Source: Chitinophaga sp. sic0106 (lineage in GTDB: Bacteria; Bacteroidota; Bacteroidia; Chitinophagales; Chitinophagaceae). From it: DNA of 64,000 nt. Both the position numbers and the translations under genes were made by a program. The stretch is from positions 124,001-188,000 of the forward strand of contig NZ_JAHUWJ010000007.1 in assembly GCF_019219075.1 (NCBI RefSeq). The letters run 5' to 3'. A model generated the notes under the pieces. That model did not search any database. It was not told where the DNA came from and was given only the letters and a program-made list of their open reading frames with translations. This document shows positions 26,392 to 36,557 of the stretch, piece by piece. Position 1 is the first letter of the stretch; every line of letters starts with the position of its first letter.

Positions 26392-29300
26392 TTAGATCGC
26401 CTTTCCACTTCTCCCTCCCAACGGTATGGAAGGTACTAAATCTTTTGGAATGGCTATATATTCTTTTGGTACATCTGTCCAAATAATGTGAGGCGCGGTC
26501 GGGCCATGACCACTACTAAAATCTCCCGGTGACAGAATATGACCATGACCAGACAAAGCGGATCCATGTTGCTGAAAATCGACCTGATAAATCACATCTC
26601 CATCTCCGTTGTAGATATAATTGGAGACTGCTACCTTTCCCGTTTTATCCAATTTTGTATAAACTGAGTTGGGAGTGGCTCCGCTGGGCTTTGCCTTTTC
26701 AAATCCTCTTAATGAAACAAGCTCGAATTCAGAGGAAACGGCATTAACCTGTTCAACGGCCTTAGCAGATTCTCCGACGACTTCTAATGTCGTAACTTCA
26801 GCAGTTTCAACAACAGCTACTTCAGCAGTTTCAATAGTAGCTTTAACCGCGCGTTCCACGTTAGCTGCTCCCCCAAATATATTATAGCCACCTGATGAAT
26901 ATTCTCTTCTTGCTTCAGCTGAACCAAACGACATCCTTCTGGAACGGTATTGCTCAGAACTTTCTCCTTCATGATAATTAGAATATTCACCCCAGGCATG
27001 ATAAGCATCCCATTGTGAGTTATATTCAATTGCATGAATGTAAGCCCAATAAGTATACGTACCTTTTTCATGAGGGTTATTTGCTATCCTAAGATCCCGT
27101 TCCATCATCTTTTTGGCAAATGCCATCCCCCCAAACTCTGCTATTGGTGCAGCCAATAGGTTCTTTACAACTTCATTACCTAACAATTTGGTTGGCTCAT
27201 ACACGGTAAGGTTCAGATCGTTATAAGTAAAAATTGCATCCGCAACTTTAAAAGATACTTTTCGCCCAATACGATAATATTTTTCACCGAGATATTCCAG
27301 CGCTCTCGTTTTGATACCCTTGAAATATTTCAGTGCACCTTTACCATTTGAATACCAAAGATCACCAAGAGGGTCTGCAAAATTTACAGGATTATTTCCA
27401 CTTAACAAATAAGGGGAAGAAGAAAGATTAACAGTTGACTTCGGGTCAACCTGCCACCATCGACCCAACTGGGGGTCAAGGGTTCGGTATTTAGCGTCAT
27501 ATATGCCTAAATTAAGGTCGTCAATCCTTTCAATTCCGTTAAATAGATGATTGTTCTGCATACGATTTAATGCACGACTACTTAATGCATTAATCTGCAA
27601 ACCAAATGGATAATATGAATCTTCCTGTATCAGAGGTCCGGTCGTATGTTTGATTGAAAGATTGTCAAAATAGACATCAGTAGGGCTTTCATTCGACAAG
27701 TAAACATATAAATATCCGTTTTTACGAATATCCAGTTGTCCGCTTAGCTCCCCTATAGCATCCGGGGTATTTACTCGTTTTACCCCGCCGTCAACAAATT
27801 TGAAATTTTCATCGAAAATGACATAATTCAAGAATGCTTTAGGAACTTCATTTACAGCGTTACTATTCTGCTCTCTTTCAATGAAATTGCTTAACTCATT
27901 TTTATTCAGGATCAGTCCATTGGTATTACTTCTAAGCAAAGAGGCTTTTCCATCAATTGCTGAGACCGGACCAAGCAATGTCTGTATCAATTGAGCCGCA
28001 ATATCTTCCGGCTGGATATTTGGAGTATTATTTGATGGACTGTTTTGCTGATAATAGTACATGGAATAGAAATCAACTCTATCTCCAGCCATCACTTTTA
28101 AAGTCTTATTCGTGCCTATCTGCGGGCTGTTTCCATTTGATTTGAGCCGTATAAACTGTCTATTTTGTCCGCCGAAGTCAAAAAATTTGTGCGTATTGGG
28201 AATATTTTCTGGCGTGGCAGGAAATGCAAACAATTCGGATTCCGGAATGGCTGGCTTAGGACTGGGGGTTGATTCATGAGTGGCCAAATATGTGAGCTCC
28301 ATCGACTCGTCAGTCAAAACCACTCTGTTATTTCCAAGGTGGTCAAAGATGAAATAGTCAAAAGCGAAGTTCCCGTTTTTGCTCCTTCTTATTCTTCCAC
28401 CTGGTATAGAAATATATTGTAGTTCATTATTCTTATATACTGCATTTCCAATATAATCATATATATCAACGTTTGCACCTTCCGTTACTTTTCTATAAAC
28501 GGTATTTCCGGTTGTAGTGTAACCAAATTCAATTGCATTTCCTGGTGTTGCTTCCTGAAATATCTTTTCAGGTTTACCAACAAGGAAATTATTAACGACG
28601 GCAACACCTTTATTTTTATCCAGTGTAAGATTCCCTGTTCTATCATAGGTGTAATCGATTTTGTCTACCCGGTTCTGGTAATTCTTAAAGTCATTCAAGT
28701 GTTGATCTCCTCCAGCATCGTCAACACCTTGTAAGCGGTTACTCCAACCGTCATTTTCATTAATATAAGTCAGGTCATCAATAAGTGTTTGGGTTCCTCC
28801 CACAGTCATTCCATACTGTTTAAGACGTTTAATGTTCCCATTAGCGTCATAGGCTGGTACTTCTAATGAAAAGTTAGCATTTTCATTAGTCCATTGCTGT
28901 CCATTATCTGAGGAAAAATCAGCACGCTGAATTCTTCCAGCATTATCATAGGTAAAACCATAAGCATTATTAATGTCTGCATCACCTTTTCTACGCCACT
29001 TTATACCAGATAAAAGCCCTCCATAAATAGGATGAGAAAAGCCATTTTCATAAGATAATTCTAACCCAAAATAATGGTTAGAAGATGGATTTTGTACAAA
29101 ATCCCTATTAATGCTTTTCAAACGCCCTACCATATCGTACCCATAGTCAACAGATTCCAAGTTTGATATCTGGTCGGTCTTGATACGTCCTAAATCGTCA
29201 TATTCATAGGTATGTGTTTGACGGGAAGTCTTTTCGTTTCCATTAAATAATGTAACAAAACTTGTGGAGGGTAGCCCAAAATCATTATAATCCGTTCTTT

Positions 29301-31872
29301 GCTGAACCGCTATTACCGGATTATTTGCGGAAGGATTTTTATAGGTTCTGAAACTACAAATTTCATGTCCCTGGTAATCATATTGAAAAGTTGCAACATC
29401 TTCAATATTTTTATAATTCTTACCAACAACTTGTAACAGTCGTCCCTTGTTATTGTAATAACTGGTAGCTGTCATCCATTCGTCATTATTGGTGTTCCTG
29501 ATTTTAGAACCAGTTAATTTTCCACTTACATTTTTGGAGAGTGCTGCAGCCTCAGGATACCTATTTGTTCCTGCATCCAGTTGAAAACGTGTATCAAATG
29601 AAATTACACCCGGAAAATCATAGTTGTCATAATAATTAATTTCGGTTGCTGAAAAATGCTCCATTTGAGGAACAAAACTATTGACTGAAATATTCTGAAT
29701 TCCTCCTACACTACTAGGATTTATTTGGGCATCAAAATTTTGACCTTCGAATCCTGGCAACAGTAAGATTTCTCTTTGCGCTTCATAAACTGATTCGCCG
29801 GAATACCGATCCAATACAAGATCCATAGGAGCGGGATCGCGTAATGTAAATACCGTATTATTGAGTTCTGCCTGATCTACCAGTTGCTGCAAGCTTTCTC
29901 TTGTCGCATTTACATCTGTATAAATACCCGTGACGATTTTTCTATCGCGGGAGTCAAAAAAATTCAATGTCCATTCTCCTTTATTTCTGGAGATAAAAGT
30001 AGGGTTACGTCTAAATATAATTCGATCACGGCTGTCATAAACAACCTCACCAGCATAATCCTTTCCTGGCACAGCAACCGTAACCACCCTACCATATTTA
30101 TCGTAGGTATATCTATAGGCTAATGATGATAAAACCTTTTGTGACAGGGCGGTAGAAAAACTCCAACTGTTATTATCGATGCAATATTTATTCACTAATG
30201 GTGGCAAAACAAACCTCAGCCGCCCCATATCATCATAAACATAGTATGTTCTTAGATCACTTGCAGGATCACCATTTATCATACAGATGGTTTCCAACAG
30301 CAACTTGCCAGTCTTGTCTTTATATTTGCGATTAACAACACCATCTTCACTGATTGCCTCCGTAACATTTAAGGTACCTGGCTTCACATTCTCAACAGAA
30401 ACCGGGAGATAGTCATCACCATTCTCTACTGTCCAGGATCGGACCAAATCAACAGCATTGTTTAGTCTTATAACTTCGGTTGTAGCAATATCTTCACCAA
30501 CGAAATGTTTTCCAGGTTGCTTTATGCTAGATATACGAGAAATGGAGGACGCCTCTAGAGACTTAATTGTATAACCGTATCGGTCGTTGTTTTGTGTCTC
30601 ATAAAAAGCAGGTTGAGCAACATGAATATCGGGCTTAAAAGAACCTGGTGATCCGGTATTGGTTAGATAGGGTAAAAAATTGGCAGTTTGTTCGTTAAAA
30701 TCGTTAAAGGATAATCCTACAACCGCATCTGCTCCTTTTTGATTTGCATGAACCATTACCGATTGTACAACCCTCGACAAGCCATCCTTATATTCTATTT
30801 TACGTTGCACCTCACCACTTCCATTCAGGGCGTTTGCCGCTGTCAGATCAAGTATACCGGGTTTTAGTATTAAAGTACTAATTTCTTTATTGAACTTATC
30901 TTCCGAAAAAGCTGAATAATCTGTCATAACCACTGCAGGAGAAGCCAGAGAGCTATTGACTTCCGCCGGTTGATTCCTTCCCTGATCATTTTTTATTCTA
31001 ACCTGAACTACATTTGAAACAGCTACTTGTTCTCCTGATATACAAGTTCTCCGAAAATAGGTAGTAAGCGAAACCTTGGGCGGCGCATAATCCTGAGCAT
31101 TGGCACCAGCCAAAGGCTGCCATACAAACTGATCAGTCGAGTATTCCCACTGATAATTGACAGCACCAGTGTTACCAGTAGGGAGCGTGCCAGTAAAGGG
31201 TGCAGGCTGAAAAGATTCACTGCTCTCTTGGGAAGAAGAAATCGTTCCTCCAAATAGAACAGGTATCGGATCAACCTCTACTGTATTACTGTAGGCTTGT
31301 TCTGATGAGGCCATAGATTTTCTACGAAAAAAAACCTTTCCATCAAGAAAGAAATCCCCGTATGAGGCTTCGAAAATTTGCTCCGACAGATCAATCCAGG
31401 TTTCTTTATCAGTCGACTTTTGCCACAAGTACGAATATCCCGACGAAACATCAAGTCCACCAGAACCAGGCTCCACGCTTTTTAGCAAGTCTGTTAGACT
31501 AACAAAAGTATTAATTATAGGCGTGGTTGCAACCCCAATACTGCCACCTGCAAATTGTTTGACAACAGGAAGCGTCCAACAAAACTCAGTAAGTATACCG
31601 TCAGTATAATGACAGGTAGCTGTAATTGTATGGAGCCCTTCAATTGGAAAAGTAGCGACAATATGCGTATCCTGCGCATCTTTGACCTTAATTTCCCCCC
31701 GGCCACCGAGCGTCCATTGTACGTATTTGATATTTTTTGACGGTACATAGAACTCTGCGTCCTTATTCACTACGACTGCCGTTAATGAAATGCACTGCGC
31801 TGAAGTATAAATAGACAACAGTAGCAAAGTAAGGGTATAATATATTTTGGCAAGAACACAAGTTGTTCTCAT
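26392..31872 (-). CDS. Rhs-repeat protein with variable C-terminal toxin-like tip
   Basis: An 1826-residue exported protein. Signal peptide (LLLLSIYTSAQC) is followed by Ig-like segments (about 100-290; YSYLWQKSTDKETW, YQWEYSTDQFVWQPL), a DUF6443-type region (about 330-420; LNGSGEVQRKIEYKDGLSR), many YD/Rhs repeats that should build a shell, and the Rhs core (YYPFGLQI, YDAKYRTLDPQLGRWWQVDPKS, SPYLLSGNNPVNFADPLGD). About 340 residues follow the core. The last 100 carry a cluster of His (QQHGSALSGHGHILSPGD and SSGHGPTAPHI) and are probably a nuclease-type toxin. A small likely immunity gene follows by 17 bp and a large partner gene precedes by 30 bp. The toxin type is not certain. Confidence 0.85.
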   Translation of the reverse strand: MRTTCVLAKIYYTLTLLLLSIYTSAQCISLTAVVVNKDAEFYVPSKNIKYVQWTLGGRGEIKVKDAQDTHIVATFPIEGLHTITATCHYTDGILTEFCWTLPVVKQFAGGSIGVATTPIINTFVSLTDLLKSVEPGSGGLDVSSGYSYLWQKSTDKETWIDLSEQIFEASYGDFFLDGKVFFRRKSMASSEQAYSNTVEVDPIPVLFGGTISSSQESSESFQPAPFTGTLPTGNTGAVNYQWEYSTDQFVWQPLAGANAQDYAPPKVSLTTYFRRTCISGEQVAVSNVVQVRIKNDQGRNQPAEVNSSLASPAVVMTDYSAFSEDKFNKEISTLILKPGILDLTAANALNGSGEVQRKIEYKDGLSRVVQSVMVHANQKGADAVVGLSFNDFNEQTANFLPYLTNTGSPGSFKPDIHVAQPAFYETQNNDRYGYTIKSLEASSISRISSIKQPGKHFVGEDIATTEVIRLNNAVDLVRSWTVENGDDYLPVSVENVKPGTLNVTEAISEDGVVNRKYKDKTGKLLLETICMINGDPASDLRTYYVYDDMGRLRFVLPPLVNKYCIDNNSWSFSTALSQKVLSSLAYRYTYDKYGRVVTVAVPGKDYAGEVVYDSRDRIIFRRNPTFISRNKGEWTLNFFDSRDRKIVTGIYTDVNATRESLQQLVDQAELNNTVFTLRDPAPMDLVLDRYSGESVYEAQREILLLPGFEGQNFDAQINPSSVGGIQNISVNSFVPQMEHFSATEINYYDNYDFPGVISFDTRFQLDAGTNRYPEAAALSKNVSGKLTGSKIRNTNNDEWMTATSYYNNKGRLLQVVGKNYKNIEDVATFQYDYQGHEICSFRTYKNPSANNPVIAVQQRTDYNDFGLPSTSFVTLFNGNEKTSRQTHTYEYDDLGRIKTDQISNLESVDYGYDMVGRLKSINRDFVQNPSSNHYFGLELSYENGFSHPIYGGLLSGIKWRRKGDADINNAYGFTYDNAGRIQRADFSSDNGQQWTNENANFSLEVPAYDANGNIKRLKQYGMTVGGTQTLIDDLTYINENDGWSNRLQGVDDAGGDQHLNDFKNYQNRVDKIDYTYDRTGNLTLDKNKGVAVVNNFLVGKPEKIFQEATPGNAIEFGYTTTGNTVYRKVTEGANVDIYDYIGNAVYKNNELQYISIPGGRIRRSKNGNFAFDYFIFDHLGNNRVVLTDESMELTYLATHESTPSPKPAIPESELFAFPATPENIPNTHKFFDFGGQNRQFIRLKSNGNSPQIGTNKTLKVMAGDRVDFYSMYYYQQNSPSNNTPNIQPEDIAAQLIQTLLGPVSAIDGKASLLRSNTNGLILNKNELSNFIEREQNSNAVNEVPKAFLNYVIFDENFKFVDGGVKRVNTPDAIGELSGQLDIRKNGYLYVYLSNESPTDVYFDNLSIKHTTGPLIQEDSYYPFGLQINALSSRALNRMQNNHLFNGIERIDDLNLGIYDAKYRTLDPQLGRWWQVDPKSTVNLSSSPYLLSGNNPVNFADPLGDLWYSNGKGALKYFKGIKTRALEYLGEKYYRIGRKVSFKVADAIFTYNDLNLTVYEPTKLLGNEVVKNLLAAPIAEFGGMAFAKKMMERDLRIANNPHEKGTYTYWAYIHAIEYNSQWDAYHAWGEYSNYHEGESSEQYRSRRMSFGSAEARREYSSGGYNIFGGAANVERAVKATIETAEVAVVETAEVTTLEVVGESAKAVEQVNAVSSEFELVSLRGFEKAKPSGATPNSVYTKLDKTGKVAVSNYIYNGDGDVIYQVDFQQHGSALSGHGHILSPGDFSSGHGPTAPHIIWTDVPKEYIAIPKDLVPSIPLGGRSGKAI

Positions 31873-31902
31873 AAGTACATTATTTAGTAATTGATAACCT
31901 AA

Positions 31903-34900
31903 TTAGTTTTTGTATTCATACCTGAAGCTTCGAATGATATTTCGATCAGCATCACGCTCTGCGACCCTAACACCGAATGCATCATATTCAAAATACACAA
32001 CCAGATTATCCTCAGAAGCCATTGAGGAAACAAGGTTTTGACTGTTAAAAGTGGTTGATTTAATAACTCCTCCGATAGGAACCAATCTCAGCTCATCAAT
32101 TTTACCCGCCCCACTTATAATAATTGTCGCGGTTCCTGTGAATTCGACCGAATACAGGGTCCAGCCATTTTTATCACTCAATACCAATGGACTTGTTGAA
32201 GTTCCTCCATTTGTGCTAATAGAAATATCCCCGCTCTTTTTCCAATAGGTAAGCTTATATTTTGTTAAAGGATTTAAATTTTCCTTTCTAACACTCAATA
32301 CTTTCGATAAATTCAACACACTTTCACCAGTAGGCGCATCCATCATGGTTTCCTGGGCTGTACCTAAACCATTTTCTGTGATAAGCCAGTTTCCTTTGGC
32401 ATTAGTCTCGAAGCTACTGTATCCTACGTCATTTCTGGATGCATTATATGCCTTGGCAATAATGTTATTACCAAAATCATCGAAAATATTAGTCTCCATA
32501 CGCCCACCAGCTACAACTTCTACCAATCTTCCATCAGTATCGTACACATTTTGCAATTCTATATCACAATAGGCGCTCACTCTGTTCAAAACACTCCCAT
32601 CAAAATTTCCCACAACAGATGCAGACAAGGGTTTTTTAATATTGAGGGCATATGATTTTCCTATTTTTATATCCCCATTGTCAAGTTGTTCCATTGCGGC
32701 AACATCCATTCCGATTAGTTTTGGTTCACCTCCGCTTATCTGCCAATTCTCAGATGCAATAGGGACATTTACCATATTTTTAGATACCATCGCCTGCAAT
32801 ACACCTGGAATTTTATAATTATAAGCATAATAATGACGATTCTCCAACTTCACCCCGTCTGGATAGGTATTTGTTTCCGTTATTAAGTTTCCGTAATCAT
32901 CGTATTTATAATCAGTACGCGTAATGGAAAAATTGGATGGTCCTGAGTACGACTTTTTCACATAGTACTCCAGCTTCGGACTACCAATCAACGGGTAGAA
33001 TGGTTTGATGATTGCCACCACGTTGGGAATCTGAGCGTCAAAATCTGCTGGTACGCATGAAACAGTTGTCTTTACGTCCATTATTGCGGAGTAATTATTA
33101 ATGTCTTGTATCTCTTTAAACCAACCGGTATAATGATAAAAGTTATCAGACACAATCTCTCCATCTTTTGTGAAAATTTTTTTCCTCTTGGTGAGGCCAT
33201 AAAATTTTGGAATAAATCTACTCCGGATCGAATATTTGTCAGTAGGGGCTATCTGTGGAAAATCTTTATCCGTTGTGAACTCAAATACTTCTTTACCCAA
33301 ATTATTTTCAGTAGTCCCAATATAAACGGTTGCATTTGCAAACCGCGGCTTGGGAATATTCAATCGTTGTGCATTACCATTTGAATATTGTGTTGCAACA
33401 TAGTCAAACTCTTGTCGGTCAGGTGTCGTAAAATTTGAAATAATTGCAGTAATTGCACTCATTGCAAAATAGACGTAAATACTAAACTTTGCAACTTGCG
33501 ATTGCGCAAATGCACTACTGCCTTGTACATGGTAATTGAGAAGTTTAAGACTAGGCATAAACATATCACGTGCTAATCCTCCAGCATTAAAAGTTCCCTT
33601 ATTGGGAATTGCAATATGGCTTCTGACCGTTTCAGCATACGAAGGCTCTTCATAACTCCATAAGGAAGGTTTTCCATCATCTGCATTGTAATTATATTCT
33701 CTTACTAAAGGAGGATTGGCCTGAATTCCATCTGTTGTGATAGTCTTGGTAACACATACTCCACTTGCCTCTCCCAGTGCGCCACTATTATTTCGGAAAA
33801 TCATGTCGTAAACGTACTCCATCTTCCCTCCATATGGATAAGTAACACTCTTAATTAACCCTAATTGGCGGGTACTAACCCATGGCGCAGGTCTACGCTT
33901 TGCCGGCTCGTAAAACCACTTGATATTACTGATGATATTTTCATCAGTGGTCCAAGGTGCTAAGGAATAACCGGTGTAATATCCATAGTGATCAGAAGTA
34001 GATGTCAGACGGGGCGGTACACCTCCAACAGAACCACTGTTGTAATAATCGAACAAGTAAGGTTTATCTAATACGCCATTGCGACCAATACTTGCAGCAC
34101 TCGACAGACAGAGCCTGGCTTTTTCTTTTTCTTCAGTGGAGAACTCAGTATCATAGGGCTTATATTCTTTATCCAGGAAGTAATTGTAGGCAAAACTTGT
34201 ACCAGACACTTCGATATTATCCCGTAAAATTGCAATACGTGTCAATGCTTTTGCTCCCGGCAGGTCTGCACGCTCTTTATCTGCATAACTAAAATCCACC
34301 ACAGAATTGTCTGGCAGAACAATCTTAGTTATTCTTTTTGACTGACCAATAGCCCACGTTGCAAATTGAGTATAGGTTCTATTTCCAGAATTCGGATTTT
34401 CCAGCGTCAGTGAGCCGGAATATCCAAGGATGTATTTATAATAGTATTGATCGTATAAGAAACTGATCTTTTGCTGTCCACCTTGATGCCGAATTTCAGT
34501 AAGGAACCATTTATCAACCACCGAATAAGGATTTTCCTTCCATAAACCAGGTGATATAAAATCTGTAAAGTTGCTAGTTGTTCCAGGTTGCAATGGAACT
34601 CTCTTAGAACCATTGCCACTATATGATATTATCTTTTGAGTGGACTTATCGCTAAACACATACTTTACTCCCGATTCATCAGTTACAATGAACTTGCTAA
34701 TAGTAGATAAAATATTTTGTGAAAACATATCTTCTTCCACAAGTTCCACTTTAATATTCGCTCCATCCAATATCGTAATTTGTTTATTATAACCAATTAC
34801 AAAAGTCACAGATCGACCATTCACCTGCATTACAAATTCATCCTGAATTTTGTCTTCGATTACTTCTAAACTGTGTTTATAAAAGAAGCTCCCACCATAG

Positions 34901-35307
34901 CTGATTGGCATGTATCCCAGCCCTTGTGGTATAGTAGTGACTATACCATGCTTAGGTTTGTGTAGAAACCCATTGGCATATTTCTCATTTTGAAAAATGC
35001 CTCCTTTTTGATCATCCGGCTGATCTTTCACCACTCTGGTTATGCTACCACCACAATCCAGGTCCCATCCAGTACCCACATCGGATGCCAGCTCATCTAC
35101 CTTCAACCCATTTCCACCACTGTAAATAAGTTGTGCTTCCGCCATCAACCCGGCATCATTCTTAAATGAAAAAATTGGAAAGGTTATTTGTGGTGCCCCT
35201 GTCGACAATTCCACCTGACCACTGACCTTGATGGAGAAAAAAATTAGAATAGTGCATACTCCAATACGCCACAAGCTGACGCAGTTCCTTCCTAGGCTAT
35301 ATTTCAT
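31903..35307 (-). CDS. large exported SpvB/TcB-like partner of the Rhs protein
   Basis: An 1134-residue exported protein. Signal peptide MKYSLGRNCVSLWRIGVC...FSIKVSGQ is followed by a start typical of SpvB/TcB-like shells (STGAPQITFPIFSFKNDAG, IYSGGNGLKVDELASDVGTGWDLDCGG), then beta-rich YD-type repeats (FDYYNSGSVGGVPP, YKYDDYGNLITETNTY, YDTDGRLVEVVAGG) to the C-terminus (YFEYDAFGVRVAERDADRN). No toxin tip follows the last repeat. The Rhs toxin gene lies 30 bp downstream in the same operon, so it probably forms part of the same surface or delivery structure. The DNA is visibly AT-richer than the flanking genes. Similar gene pairs are common in Bacteroidota but poorly studied. Confidence 0.75.
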   Translation of the reverse strand: MKYSLGRNCVSLWRIGVCTILIFFSIKVSGQVELSTGAPQITFPIFSFKNDAGLMAEAQLIYSGGNGLKVDELASDVGTGWDLDCGGSITRVVKDQPDDQKGGIFQNEKYANGFLHKPKHGIVTTIPQGLGYMPISYGGSFFYKHSLEVIEDKIQDEFVMQVNGRSVTFVIGYNKQITILDGANIKVELVEEDMFSQNILSTISKFIVTDESGVKYVFSDKSTQKIISYSGNGSKRVPLQPGTTSNFTDFISPGLWKENPYSVVDKWFLTEIRHQGGQQKISFLYDQYYYKYILGYSGSLTLENPNSGNRTYTQFATWAIGQSKRITKIVLPDNSVVDFSYADKERADLPGAKALTRIAILRDNIEVSGTSFAYNYFLDKEYKPYDTEFSTEEKEKARLCLSSAASIGRNGVLDKPYLFDYYNSGSVGGVPPRLTSTSDHYGYYTGYSLAPWTTDENIISNIKWFYEPAKRRPAPWVSTRQLGLIKSVTYPYGGKMEYVYDMIFRNNSGALGEASGVCVTKTITTDGIQANPPLVREYNYNADDGKPSLWSYEEPSYAETVRSHIAIPNKGTFNAGGLARDMFMPSLKLLNYHVQGSSAFAQSQVAKFSIYVYFAMSAITAIISNFTTPDRQEFDYVATQYSNGNAQRLNIPKPRFANATVYIGTTENNLGKEVFEFTTDKDFPQIAPTDKYSIRSRFIPKFYGLTKRKKIFTKDGEIVSDNFYHYTGWFKEIQDINNYSAIMDVKTTVSCVPADFDAQIPNVVAIIKPFYPLIGSPKLEYYVKKSYSGPSNFSITRTDYKYDDYGNLITETNTYPDGVKLENRHYYAYNYKIPGVLQAMVSKNMVNVPIASENWQISGGEPKLIGMDVAAMEQLDNGDIKIGKSYALNIKKPLSASVVGNFDGSVLNRVSAYCDIELQNVYDTDGRLVEVVAGGRMETNIFDDFGNNIIAKAYNASRNDVGYSSFETNAKGNWLITENGLGTAQETMMDAPTGESVLNLSKVLSVRKENLNPLTKYKLTYWKKSGDISISTNGGTSTSPLVLSDKNGWTLYSVEFTGTATIIISGAGKIDELRLVPIGGVIKSTTFNSQNLVSSMASEDNLVVYFEYDAFGVRVAERDADRNIIRSFRYEYKN

Positions 35308-35620
35308 AAATAAAGGGACGGTTTTACACAGAAAATCCAGAAAAAATTGTTATTAATTTCTATTATTAGATTAGGTAATAAATAATGCATTCCTATTAAA
35401 AAATCAATATCATCCTACTACAAGTGGCTAAAGCTTACAATAATGCAGTCAAATACTAATCAAAGAAAAAATAAAATAGAACAGAGCAAAAAAATAAACA
35501 GCCCGGGCTATAAACCGCGATGATTCCATCCATAAAACCAAGACAACAAACATTCAGAATAAATGGCAATAAAATTATTACGTCTAATGGTTAGCTTTGA
35601 TATAAGTGGACTTTCTTCTA
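35308..35620. other. AT-rich spacer upstream of the Rhs operon
   Basis: About 310 very AT-rich bases between the Rhs partner gene and the hairpin after tRNA-Lys. It should hold the Rhs operon promoter, but I find no exact TAnnTTTG on the minus strand and no convincing gene. Confidence 0.35.
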
Positions 35621-35658
35621 AATTATAAACCCTACGCTAATACGTAGGGTTTATAATT
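35621..35658. terminator. 16-bp perfect hairpin after tRNA-Lys
   Basis: AATTATAAACCCTACG (35621-35636) pairs perfectly with its inverted copy at 35643-35658 around a 6-base loop. With A/T runs in both arms it can end the tRNA transcript (minus) and also act in the other direction. Confidence 0.8.
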
Positions 35659-35665
35659 TCTCCTG

Positions 35666-35738
35666 TGATCCCGCTGGGACTCGAACCCAGGGCCCATACA
35701 TTAAAAGTGTATTGCTCTACCAACTGAGCTACGGAATC
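35666..35738 (-). tRNA. tRNA-Lys (anticodon UUU)
   Basis: A 73-base cloverleaf on the minus strand. The acceptor stem GATTCCG pairs with CGGGATC, the D arm is GCTCAGTTGGTAGAGC, and the anticodon stem ATACA/TGTAT holds the loop CTTTTAA, giving anticodon TTT for lysine. The T arm contains GGTTCGAGTCC. The discriminator is A and CCA is not encoded. The terminator hairpin begins 8 bases downstream. Confidence 0.96.
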
Positions 35739-35816
35739 AGCAATGATATTTTCTATCAAAGCGGGCCGCGAAGATATGCATTAACAAATAAATACCAAAA
35801 AAAAATTAAAATATCA

Positions 35817-36434
35817 CTACAGCATCTCCTCCACGTAGTAAGAAACCTCCAGGAACCTTTTCCCTGGCGCTCTTCCTTCCTCATTAGCATCCGGTGTTTT
35901 CAGCACTCCTCCCATAATAATATGCGTCTCGGGAAGCCGCTCCTTGTCCCTGGCAGCTGCCAGTACTATCACTTCACCGCTCACCTCATCACGTATTTCG
36001 TAGGCATCATAGTATTCTGAAACAGGTATCAGCGTAAATACGTTCACCACCGGTACCAGGATAAATCCTGTCAGGTAAGTATCCGAATGCACCGACTTCG
36101 GCGTACCACGAATGATCACATTCGCCGCATCAGGGCCGTTCAGCGCTTCCGCCGGCGACAATACCACCGGCTTAAACTTTTCATACCCCGCCTTCAGGTT
36201 ATCATCAAACCTCCCCACCACTTCTGCTTTGGCACTTGCATCCAGCTTATCCATCGCCATTTCCAGGAACAGCATCGCCTTCTGCTTCTCAAAAAACAGC
36301 CCTGCCACCTTGCTCACTTCTGCTTCGCTGATCTTTTGATCATGGGAGTGGGTAAAAATATTGTAGAACCGGCCGCCGTTGTCCAGACTGTCAATCGCTT
36401 CTGCAGCGGTTTTGAAGGGTTGAATCTTTTCCAT
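35817..36434 (-). CDS. conserved-type hypothetical protein
   Basis: A 205-residue soluble protein I do not recognise. There is no signal peptide. The N-terminal half is helical (EAEVSKVAGLFFEKQKAMLFLEMAMDKLDASAKAEV spread over residues 38-73), the C-terminal half is beta-rich with one hydrophobic stretch (TGFILVPVVNVFTLIPV near residue 120) and a YEIRDEVSGEVIVLAAARD segment. Codon use resembles the neighbouring chromosome rather than the Rhs module. It is a single gene directly upstream of tRNA-Lys on the same strand. Confidence 0.7.
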   Translation of the reverse strand: MEKIQPFKTAAEAIDSLDNGGRFYNIFTHSHDQKISEAEVSKVAGLFFEKQKAMLFLEMAMDKLDASAKAEVVGRFDDNLKAGYEKFKPVVLSPAEALNGPDAANVIIRGTPKSVHSDTYLTGFILVPVVNVFTLIPVSEYYDAYEIRDEVSGEVIVLAAARDKERLPETHIIMGGVLKTPDANEEGRAPGKRFLEVSYYVEEML

Positions 36435-36557
36435 TTGCTTTTCGTTTGAGGTGTTACTAGTACATCCCTATTAAATTACGCAAATTCCCAAAGGCCGCAA
36501 AATATAACTACGCTCGACTATGATAATCTTTGTAGGGAAATATCAAATATGATATAA

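Noticed and set aside
35666..36020. tRNA-Lys as an integration site for the Rhs module
   Set aside because: The AT-rich Rhs module lies on the 3' side of the tRNA, but I found no copy of the tRNA 3' end near 25736-26020 and no integrase gene, so there is no attachment-site evidence.
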